A stretch of 64,000 bases of DNA from Bacteroidia bacterium. GTDB lineage: Bacteria; Bacteroidota; Bacteroidia; Flavobacteriales; Flavobacteriaceae. The translations under genes and the position numbers were made by a program. The notes below the pieces were generated by a model, which ran no database searches, was not told the DNA's origin, and saw only the letters and a program-made list of their open reading frames with translations. Position 1 is the stretch's first letter, and every line of letters begins with the position of its first letter. The stretch spans positions 1 to 64,000 of the forward strand of contig JAUIFO010000007.1 in the NCBI GenBank assembly GCA_030430385.1, written 5' to 3'. Below are positions 44,552 through 51,624 of this stretch, piece after piece.

Positions 44552-44580
44552 CAAATATATAAAAATTTTTAAACTTTCAA
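44552..44580 (-). promoter_or_regulatory. Promoter of the GbsR-family regulator
   Basis: On the minus strand TTG (44580-44578), an 18-nt spacer and TATATTTG (44559-44552) match the Bacteroidota consensus. The -33 TTG lies inside the 32-bp palindrome at 44568-44599. The ATG at 44547 follows closely, so the leader is very short. Confidence 0.65.
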
Positions 44581-44599
44581 TAATTATTGAAAGTTTAAA
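44568..44599. promoter_or_regulatory. 32-bp perfect palindrome, probable operator of the GbsR-family regulator
   Basis: Sixteen bases on each side are exact inverted copies (half TTTAAACTTTCAATAA). The core ACTTTCA-N8-TGAAAGT (44573-44594) recurs at 44008-44029. It covers the -33 element and most of the spacer of the regulator's promoter, which fits a repressor site. A terminator role for the upstream M3 peptidase gene is less likely, as no T-run follows directly. Confidence 0.72.
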
Positions 44600-44632
44600 T
44601 TGTCTTAGATGATATCAGTCGTGTTTTGATTT

Positions 44633-46666
44633 TTATTTTTCAATCAATCCAGCACGACGCAATAAGGCTTCAGGTTGTGGTGCTTTTCCTCTAAAACGCT
44701 TGTACAGTGTCATAGGATCTTCAATGCCACCTTGCGATAAGATGTGATCTTTAAATTTTTTTGCAACCGTTTTATCAAAAACGCCTTCTTCAAGAAAGTA
44801 TTCAAAAGCATCTGCATCTAAAACTTCGGCCCATTTATAACTGTAATACCCAGAACTATAACCGCCTTGAAAAATATGTGAGAAGGCTGTGCTCATACAA
44901 TTTTCAGCGACATCTGGATATAATTTTGTGTTTTCAAAGGCTTTTAATTCGTGTGATTTTACAGAAGTAATCGTTGAAGGATCTCCAGAATGCCAACTCA
45001 TATCTAACAATCCGAAACTCAATTGTCTCATAGTTTGTATACCTTCATTGAACGTTGCTGAAGCTTTTATTTTTTCTATAAGTTCCATTGGTATGGTTGC
45101 TCCTGTTTCATAATGTGTGGCAAATAATTCTAAGGCTTCTTTTTCATAACACCAGTTTTCTAAAACTTGACTTGGCAACTCTACAAAGTCCCAAAATACA
45201 CTTGTTCCAGATAGGCTAGGATACGTCGTGTTGGCCAATATGCCATGTAAGGCATGACCAAATTCGTGAAACAAGGTCGTCACTTCATTAAAGGTAAGGA
45301 GCGAAGGTTTGCTTTTTGTTGGTTTGGTAAAATTACAAACGATAGAAATATGTGGTCTGCTGTTTTCGCTATTTTTAATGTATTGCGGTTTGTAAACGGT
45401 CATCCAAGCTCCATTTCGTTTTCCAGCTCTTGGAAAGAAATCAGCATAAAAAATAGAGACTAAATTGCCATTGGTATCGGTCACTTTGTAAGTAAGCACA
45501 TCATCATGATAGGTATCAATAGTGTTGATCTGCTCAAATTTGAGATCGTATAACCGTTCAGCTATTGTAAATACGCCATTAATGACATTTTCAAGCTTGA
45601 AATACGGTTTTAATTGTTCGTCATCTAAGCTGAATAATTTCTGTTTTAATTTTTCAGAATAGTATGCACCATCCCATTTCTCAAGACGATCAATACCATC
45701 TAAATCTTTTGCAAAAGCTTCAAGCGTTTGAAATTCACGTTCAGCAGCTGGTTTTGCTTTTTCTAATAAATCATTCAAAAAGTTTTGAACATTCTCTGGC
45801 GATTTGGCCATACGTTCTTCTAGAACAAAATGTGCATGACTGTTATAACCTAATAATGTTGCGCGTTCAAACCTAAGTTTAGCAATCTCTAAAACATTGT
45901 TTTGATTGTCAAAATCATCACCTTTAAAAGCTTTAGCACCTGCTGCAATAGCTAATGTTTTTCGCAATTCACGATTGTCAGCATAGGTCATAAATGGAAT
46001 ATAACTCGGATAATCTAAGGTAAACATCCAACCTTCTTTACCTTTAGATTCAGCAAGTTGTTGTGCGGCTTCTTTTGCACCTTCTGGTAATCCTGAAAGG
46101 TCAGAAACATTAGAAATCAACATTTCAAATTTGTTGGTTTCGGCTAGAACGTTCTCTCCAAATTTTAATTTTAACTGACTTAACCTTTTGTCGATAGTTC
46201 TTAATTTCGATTTGTCAGCCTCATTTAAATTTGCACCATTACGAGAAAATCCTTTGTATTTTTTTTCTAAAAGCGTGAGTTGTTCGGTATTTAAATTGAA
46301 TTGTTCACGCTGTTCATAAACCGCTTTCACACGCTTGAACAAAGATTCATTTAGGGTAATATCATTACTAAATTCAGAAAGTAAAGGTGAAACTTCTTGT
46401 GCGATCTTTTGAATGGTTTCGTTAGTTTCAGCACTGTTTAAGTTAAAAAAGATACTCGATAAACGGTCTAGTTCTTCTCCAGAAAATTCTAAAGCAGCAA
46501 TGGTATTTTCAAAAGTTGGTTGTTCTGAAGCATTTGCAATTGCATCTATTTCAGCTTTAGCTTTTTTGATGGCAAGTTGGAATGCAGGTAAATAATCTTC
46601 ATTCTTAATTTTTGAAAATGGAGCAGTTTGATATAAGGTCTCAAAAGGAGCGTTTAATATTGACAT
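44633..46666 (-). CDS. M3-family metallopeptidase (oligopeptidase/dipeptidyl carboxypeptidase type)
   Basis: This 677-residue cytosolic-type zinc peptidase has the motif HEFGH at 467-471 followed by the conserved downstream Glu in SVFWDFVELPSQVLENW. GGYSSGYYSYKW near the C-terminus shapes the substrate site, typical of the Dcp/oligopeptidase A group. No signal peptide is seen. The length fits E. coli Dcp/OpdA (about 680). Whether it acts as dipeptidyl carboxypeptidase or endo-oligopeptidase cannot be told. Upstream lies a gene-free stretch with a candidate small RNA on the opposite strand. Confidence 0.93.
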   Translation of the reverse strand: MSILNAPFETLYQTAPFSKIKNEDYLPAFQLAIKKAKAEIDAIANASEQPTFENTIAALEFSGEELDRLSSIFFNLNSAETNETIQKIAQEVSPLLSEFSNDITLNESLFKRVKAVYEQREQFNLNTEQLTLLEKKYKGFSRNGANLNEADKSKLRTIDKRLSQLKLKFGENVLAETNKFEMLISNVSDLSGLPEGAKEAAQQLAESKGKEGWMFTLDYPSYIPFMTYADNRELRKTLAIAAGAKAFKGDDFDNQNNVLEIAKLRFERATLLGYNSHAHFVLEERMAKSPENVQNFLNDLLEKAKPAAEREFQTLEAFAKDLDGIDRLEKWDGAYYSEKLKQKLFSLDDEQLKPYFKLENVINGVFTIAERLYDLKFEQINTIDTYHDDVLTYKVTDTNGNLVSIFYADFFPRAGKRNGAWMTVYKPQYIKNSENSRPHISIVCNFTKPTKSKPSLLTFNEVTTLFHEFGHALHGILANTTYPSLSGTSVFWDFVELPSQVLENWCYEKEALELFATHYETGATIPMELIEKIKASATFNEGIQTMRQLSFGLLDMSWHSGDPSTITSVKSHELKAFENTKLYPDVAENCMSTAFSHIFQGGYSSGYYSYKWAEVLDADAFEYFLEEGVFDKTVAKKFKDHILSQGGIEDPMTLYKRFRGKAPQPEALLRRAGLIEK

Positions 46667-46763
46667 AAATTATAGATTAGTAGTACAAATCTCACATTGT
46701 TTAGTAGATACCTTACAATAATGTTAATTGTGAATTACTTTGTTTATTAATTATTAAATTTTT

Positions 46764-46795
46764 TTGAAAATCTCTCAAAATAAATAGTATTTTCG
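46764..46795 (+). promoter_or_regulatory. Putative orphan promoter on the plus strand
   Basis: TTG at 46764-46766, a 21-nt spacer and TATTTTCG at 46788-46795, one mismatch from TAnnTTTG. No gene starts downstream on this strand before a terminator at 46854-46880. Confidence 0.4.
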
Positions 46796-46801
46796 TGTCA
46801 A

Positions 46802-46882
46802 TTATTTTCAAAAGGAGTTAACCAACTCTATACAAATAATTGATTAATAGCGCAAAAACCTCGTTTTAGACGAGGTTTTTTT
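46802..46882 (+). ncRNA. Candidate small RNA
   Basis: About 80 nt between a plus-strand promoter-like element and an intrinsic terminator. It contains a small hairpin GAGTT-AACC-AACTC (about 46815-46828) and no open reading frame. It is opposite to both flanking genes (M3 peptidase and purE are on the minus strand). The call is a prediction from signals only. Confidence 0.3.
46854..46880. terminator. Terminator of purKE, and possibly of an opposing small RNA
   Basis: AAAAACCTCG (46854-46863) pairs perfectly with CGAGGTTTTT (46871-46880) around a 7-nt loop. It directly abuts the purE stop codon on the minus strand. On the plus strand it is followed by further T residues, making it bidirectional. 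Confidence 0.85.
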
Positions 46883-47363
46883 AGTTTAAATCTTTAGACG
46901 ATTCAATCACTTTAGTTTTTAGTCCTTCTTTGTAAGTAATGATAGCATCTTGTACATTTTGATTTGATGCACCAATAATTTGAGCCGCTAAAATACCAGC
47001 ATTTTTGGCACCATTTAAAGCTACAGTTGCCACAGGAACACCTCCAGGCATTTGAAGAATTGATAATACAGAATCCCAACCGTCAATAGAGTTACTACTT
47101 TTCACTGGCACACCAATTACAGGTAAAGGGGATAAGGATGCAACCATTCCAGGAAGGTGCGCTGCACCTCCAGCACCTGCAATGATAACTGATATGCCTC
47201 TAGTGTGAGCATGCATTCCAAAGTCGAACATTTTTTCAGGTGTTCTGTGTGCCGAAACGATGTCGACATACACATCAATATTTAATGCTTTTAATATGTC
47301 AATGGCATCTTGCATAACAGGAAGGTCACTTTTACTTCCCATGATTACTGCTACTTTACTCAT
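46881..47363 (-). CDS. purE: N5-carboxyaminoimidazole ribonucleotide mutase
   Basis: PurE converts N5-CAIR to CAIR in purine synthesis. MGSKSDLPVM (8-17) and the active-site SAHRTPEKM and GAGGAAHLPGMVAS are diagnostic of class I PurE. The 160-residue length is typical. It follows purK by 2 nt on the same strand, so the two enzymes are made together, and it ends directly at a terminator. Confidence 0.96.
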   Translation of the reverse strand: MSKVAVIMGSKSDLPVMQDAIDILKALNIDVYVDIVSAHRTPEKMFDFGMHAHTRGISVIIAGAGGAAHLPGMVASLSPLPVIGVPVKSSNSIDGWDSVLSILQMPGGVPVATVALNGAKNAGILAAQIIGASNQNVQDAIITYKEGLKTKVIESSKDLN

Positions 47364-47365
47364 AA

Positions 47366-48523
47366 TTACTTACTAATAACTTTAATTGTTTGTTTTACTT
47401 GTTCAGCAATGCTTCTCGCTTTACTTAAATCTTCGTTAACAATAGTAACATGTCCCATTTTTCTAAAAGGACGTGTTTGTTTTTTTCCATAAATGTGTGG
47501 TGTAACACCATCTAGAGTCATGATGGTATCAATATTTTCATACACTACATCTCCAGTATGACCATCGGCACCAACAAGGTTCACCATCACACCTCCAACT
47601 TTACTATCGGTTCGACCAAGAGGTAAATTTAAAATAGCTCTAATATGTTGTTCAAACTGAGAGGTATAACTAGCTTCAATAGTCTGGTGACCAGAATTAT
47701 GAGGTCTTGGAGCAACTTCATTTACTAAAATATCATCATTTTCAGTCTGAAACATTTCCACAGCCAACAAACCAACATGATTAAAAGCATTTGATGTTTT
47801 TAAAGCCACATCAATAGCCTTTTGAGCAATATCATCAGGAATTCTTGCTGGACAAATTACATATTCAACCTGGTTCGCTTCTGGGTGAAATTCCATTTCA
47901 ACAACAGGATATGAACTTATATTACCATCAGCAGATCTGGCTACAATAACTGCTAATTCATTTTTAAAAGGAATCAAATCTTCAGCAATGCATTCGCCTT
48001 TAGGCAAGCCTTCTAAATCTGATAGTGATCGTATGATCTTTACACCATTTCCATCATATCCAAATTGAGCAGCTTTCCATACAAAAGGTAATTCCAAACC
48101 TCCATTGGTTATAGCATCTTTAATTTCAGACAGATAAGCAAATCTTGTAAAATCTGATGTTGGAATGTTATGATCTCTGTAAAATAATTTTTGAGTTGCC
48201 TTATTTTGAATTGTACGAAGTGTTTTCGAAGACGGAAATACAGTTGTTCCTTCTTTTTCTAAAGCTTCGAGAGCATCAACGTTTACATTTTCAATTTCAA
48301 AGGTCAAGATATCGACTTGCTTCCCAAAATTGTATACATCATCAAAATTCATCAGATCTCCTTGAACAAAATGATTGCAGGAAATTTTACAAGGCGCTGC
48401 ATTGCTAGCATCCATAACATGCGTAGTAATATCAAATTTTCTCGTGGTGTAAAGCATCATTTTACCTAGTTGTCCACCTCCTAGAATTCCAAGTTTAAAA
48501 TCTGAAGAAAAGTACGTCGTCAT
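47366..48523 (-). CDS. purK: 5-(carboxyamino)imidazole ribonucleotide synthase
   Basis: PurK is an ATP-grasp enzyme making N5-CAIR from AIR, bicarbonate and ATP. GILGGGQLGKMM (12-23) begins the protein. FVWKAAQFGYDGNGV, VNEVAPRPHNSGH and the final KMGHVTIV are typical segments. The 385-residue length fits. It is first in the purK-purE operon and divergent from the hpt-adk fusion gene, another purine-related gene. Confidence 0.96.
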   Translation of the reverse strand: MTTYFSSDFKLGILGGGQLGKMMLYTTRKFDITTHVMDASNAAPCKISCNHFVQGDLMNFDDVYNFGKQVDILTFEIENVNVDALEALEKEGTTVFPSSKTLRTIQNKATQKLFYRDHNIPTSDFTRFAYLSEIKDAITNGGLELPFVWKAAQFGYDGNGVKIIRSLSDLEGLPKGECIAEDLIPFKNELAVIVARSADGNISSYPVVEMEFHPEANQVEYVICPARIPDDIAQKAIDVALKTSNAFNHVGLLAVEMFQTENDDILVNEVAPRPHNSGHQTIEASYTSQFEQHIRAILNLPLGRTDSKVGGVMVNLVGADGHTGDVVYENIDTIMTLDGVTPHIYGKKQTRPFRKMGHVTIVNEDLSKARSIAEQVKQTIKVISK

Positions 48524-48586
48524 TATATTTTGCTAATAGAGACTTTATTGATTATGTAATATATCAAACTGAATATTTTGATTTCA

Positions 48587-48594
48587 CAAAAATA
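48587..48594 (-). promoter_or_regulatory. Putative -7 element of purKE
   Basis: On the minus strand TATTTTTG (48594-48587) matches TAnnTTTG, 64 nt before the purK ATG. A second candidate, TACGTTTG, lies at 48647-48640. No well-spaced -33 element is certain for either. Confidence 0.35.
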
Positions 48595-48658
48595 CACTAA
48601 AAAAGGAAGAAATATTTAAAATCGTAATTGGAAAATAGACAAACGTAAATCAAATCCT

Positions 48659-48666
48659 TATCTTTG
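48659..48666 (+). promoter_or_regulatory. Putative -7 element of the hpt-adk gene
   Basis: TATCTTTG matches TAnnTTTG, 21 nt before the GTG start at 48688. No -33 TTG is found within 17-23 nt upstream. Confidence 0.5.
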
Positions 48667-48687
48667 TTTTTCAAAATTTAAAAACAA

Positions 48688-49797
48688 GTGATTAAGTTAA
48701 AGGATTTATACTTTAAAGCCTTTATTTCTGAAGCCGAAATTGATGCAGCTGTACAAAAAATGGCAGATCAAATAGCTGATGATTTAGGAGATGATATTCC
48801 TGTGTTCGTTGGAATATTAAATGGATCATTTATGTTCGTAAGTGACTTTGTGAAGAAATATCCTAAACCATGTGAAGTCACTTTTATAAAGCTTGCTTCT
48901 TACGAAGGCATCAAATCTTCTGAAGACATTCAACGCTTAATTGGTTTAACACAAGACCTTACTGATCGTCAAGTCGTTATTCTTGAAGATATTATTGATT
49001 CAGGGAATACTTTAGAAGAAGTGCACCGCATTTTTGAAAACGAAAAGGTAGCAGATTTGCACATTGCAACACTCTTTTACAAACCTGAAGCTTACAAAAA
49101 AGATTATAAACTACACTACGTTGGTATTGAAATTCCTAATAAATTCATTGTTGGTTACGGACTCGATTATGAAGGCTTAGGTAGAGATTTACCATCGGTA
49201 TATCAATTAAAAACAACACAACACATGACTAATCTAGTGCTATTTGGTCCTCCTGGTGCAGGAAAAGGAACACAAGCAGAATTTTTAAAAGAACAGTATA
49301 ACTTAGTGCATATTTCAACTGGAGATGTGTTCCGCTTCAACATAAAAAACGAAACCGCTTTAGGAATGTTAGCGAAGTCCTTTATTGATAAAGGAGAGTT
49401 GGTTCCAGATCAAGTGACCATCGATATGCTTAATGCTGAAGTAGAAAAAAATTCTGATGCCAACGGATTTATATTTGATGGTTTTCCAAGAACCAATGCT
49501 CAGGCTAAAGCCCTAGACCAATTAATGGATAGTAAGGATTCACAAATTAGCGCTATGATTGCACTTGAAGTTGATGATGAAGTGTTGGTAAAGCGCTTAT
49601 TAGAGCGTGGAAAAACCAGTGGTAGAGCTGATGATGCCGATGAAGCTGTTATTAGAAATCGTTTAAAAGTGTATTACGACGAGACTGCTGTGGTTGCCGA
49701 TTTTTACAGAACCCAAGATAAATTCATCGGAGTTAATGGCGAAGGTTCTATTGAAGACATCACAGAGCGTTTATGTAAAGTGATAGATACACTTTAG
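48688..49797 (+). CDS. Hypoxanthine phosphoribosyltransferase-adenylate kinase fusion
   Basis: This is one 369-residue polypeptide with two enzymes. Residues 1 to about 178 are a hypoxanthine phosphoribosyltransferase (PRPP motif VVILEDIIDSGNTL; VGYGLDYEGLGRDLP near its end). Residues 180-369 are an adenylate kinase (P-loop GPPGAGKGT, FDGFPRTNAQA, then the short LID form RGKTSGRADDADE). The start is GTG at 48688. The adenylate kinase part begins with its own ATG at 49225, at the point where a free Adk would start. From general knowledge such fusions occur in flavobacteria. It links purine salvage with nucleotide balance. Confidence 0.93.
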   Translation: MIKLKDLYFKAFISEAEIDAAVQKMADQIADDLGDDIPVFVGILNGSFMFVSDFVKKYPKPCEVTFIKLASYEGIKSSEDIQRLIGLTQDLTDRQVVILEDIIDSGNTLEEVHRIFENEKVADLHIATLFYKPEAYKKDYKLHYVGIEIPNKFIVGYGLDYEGLGRDLPSVYQLKTTQHMTNLVLFGPPGAGKGTQAEFLKEQYNLVHISTGDVFRFNIKNETALGMLAKSFIDKGELVPDQVTIDMLNAEVEKNSDANGFIFDGFPRTNAQAKALDQLMDSKDSQISAMIALEVDDEVLVKRLLERGKTSGRADDADEAVIRNRLKVYYDETAVVADFYRTQDKFIGVNGEGSIEDITERLCKVIDTL

Positions 49798-49870
49798 TTA
49801 AAACGTTTATTCGTTTAGTTGTTTAGAAGACAACCAACTAAGCAACTTCATAAAGCAATTAAACAGAAAC

Positions 49871-50869
49871 ATGACCGAAGGAAATTTTGTTGACTATGTA
49901 AAAATGCATGTCTCTTCTGGAAAAGGAGGACAAGGTTCTGCGCATTTGCATCGCGAAAAATATATTGAAAAAGGTGGTCCAGATGGAGGTGATGGTGGAC
50001 GAGGAGGTCATGTCATCATCAAAGGCAATGCAAACCTTTGGACCTTACTTCACTTAAAATTTAAGCGTCACGCTAGAGCAGGTCATGGTGCACATGGTTC
50101 TAAAAGTAGAAGTACAGGAGCAGATGGTGAGGATGTGTATCTTGAAGTGCCATTAGGAACTGTAGTTAAAGATACCGAAACCGACGAGATACTTTTTGAA
50201 ATTACGGAAGACAAAGAAGAAAAAATTGTTGCTAAAGGTGGTCGAGGCGGACTAGGGAACTGGCATTTTAAGAGTTCTACAAATCAAACACCTCGTTATG
50301 CGCAACCTGGAGAGCCTCTTGAAGAAAAAGATATTACCATTGAGCTTAAGATCCTTGCTGATGTTGGTTTAGTAGGATTTCCTAATGCTGGAAAATCAAC
50401 TTTATTGTCTGTCATTACTGCTGCAAAACCAAAAATTGCTGATTATGAATTTACAACGCTCAAGCCTAATCTAGGGATTGTTAAATATCGCGATTTTCAA
50501 ACCTTCGTAATGGCAGATATTCCTGGTATTATTGAAGGCGCAGCCGAAGGAAAAGGTCTAGGTCATTATTTTTTAAGACATATTGAACGTAATTCTGTAT
50601 TGCTATTTATGATTCCAGCAGATGCAGATGATATCAGACAACAATATGATGTGCTTTTAGATGAATTACGACGCTACAATCCTGAAATGTTAGATAAAGA
50701 ACGTGTTATTGCTATCACCAAATGTGATATGTTAGATAATGAATTGAAAGCTGAACTTAAAGCTGAATTAGATGCAACGCTTCCAATACCTTATCATTTT
50801 ATTTCCTCTGTAGCGCAAATGGGACTTACAGAACTCAAGGATGATCTTTGGAAAATTTTGAATGATTAA
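49871..50869 (+). CDS. obgE: GTPase ObgE/CgtA
   Basis: Obg is an essential GTPase involved in 50S ribosome maturation and stress signalling. The N-terminal glycine-rich Obg fold (about 1-158) shows [15 protein letters not shown] and GGRGGLGN. The G domain has G1 GFPNAGKST (169-177), G3 DIPG and G4 TKCD. At 332 residues the C-terminal OCT domain of many Obg proteins is absent. The gene is between hpt-adk and a potassium channel gene that starts 12 nt after its stop. Confidence 0.96.
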   Translation: MTEGNFVDYVKMHVSSGKGGQGSAHLHREKYIEKGGPDGGDGGRGGHVIIKGNANLWTLLHLKFKRHARAGHGAHGSKSRSTGADGEDVYLEVPLGTVVKDTETDEILFEITEDKEEKIVAKGGRGGLGNWHFKSSTNQTPRYAQPGEPLEEKDITIELKILADVGLVGFPNAGKSTLLSVITAAKPKIADYEFTTLKPNLGIVKYRDFQTFVMADIPGIIEGAAEGKGLGHYFLRHIERNSVLLFMIPADADDIRQQYDVLLDELRRYNPEMLDKERVIAITKCDMLDNELKAELKAELDATLPIPYHFISSVAQMGLTELKDDLWKILND

Positions 50870-50881
50870 ACACCTTAGTTA

Positions 50882-51592
50882 ATGCGAGAAAAGATCAAGC
50901 AAATAGTAGAGATCAACGATAATAAGTTAAGTCGCTATTTCTCGTTTTTCATTCAGGCATTGATTTTAATTTCTATCATTACGTTTTCGGTTGAAACAAT
51001 TCCAGATCTTAAGCCTCAAACAAGATCGTTGCTATATGGTATAGAAGTCTTTTGTGTGATTGTTTTTACTATTGAATACCTTTTGAGAATTTTTGTGGCT
51101 GATAGTAAACCAAAGTTCATTTTTAGTTTTTTTGGGATTATTGATCTACTAGCTATTTTACCTTTCTATTTATCTTTTGGAATCGATTTACGTTCTTTAA
51201 GAGCATTGCGCTTTTTACGTTTGTTTAGAGTACTGAAACTTGTGCGTTACAATCGCGCTATGAATCACTTTACGCGTGCAATAAAATCTGCTAAAGAGGA
51301 AATTCTATTATTTGTTTTTATCACATTGATGCTCATTTACTTCTCTGCTGTAGGAATATACTACTTTGAACATGAGGCGCAACCAGAACATTTTTCTTCT
51401 ATTTTTGATAGTTTATGGTGGGCGATTATTACATTAACGACCGTTGGTTATGGTGATGTATATCCAATTACAGTTGGAGGTAAGGTGTTTACGTTTATCA
51501 TACTTTTAATTGGTTTAGGAATTGTAGCTATTCCTACAGGAATTATTTCTTCAGCTTTAACGAAATCTATTGATGACAAAAAATCTGAATAA
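50882..51592 (+). CDS. Voltage-gated-type potassium channel protein
   Basis: This 236-residue protein has six membrane segments. The arginine-rich fourth segment, SLRALRFLRLFRVLKLVR (about 104-121), matches a voltage sensor. The pore carries the K+ selectivity filter TVGYGD at 187-192. There is no RCK domain, so it is a small KvAP-like channel. It starts 12 nt after obgE and may be co-transcribed. In bacteria such channels set membrane potential; the role here is not known. Confidence 0.92.
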   Translation: MREKIKQIVEINDNKLSRYFSFFIQALILISIITFSVETIPDLKPQTRSLLYGIEVFCVIVFTIEYLLRIFVADSKPKFIFSFFGIIDLLAILPFYLSFGIDLRSLRALRFLRLFRVLKLVRYNRAMNHFTRAIKSAKEEILLFVFITLMLIYFSAVGIYYFEHEAQPEHFSSIFDSLWWAIITLTTVGYGDVYPITVGGKVFTFIILLIGLGIVAIPTGIISSALTKSIDDKKSE

Positions 51593-51624
51593 ATTACGAT
51601 TCCTGTAAAAGATACGATTGCTAT

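Noticed and set aside
49798..49870. Inverted repeat TTAGTTG...CAACTAA between hpt-adk and obgE as a terminator
   Set aside because: The pairing is imperfect and there is no T-run after it on either strand.
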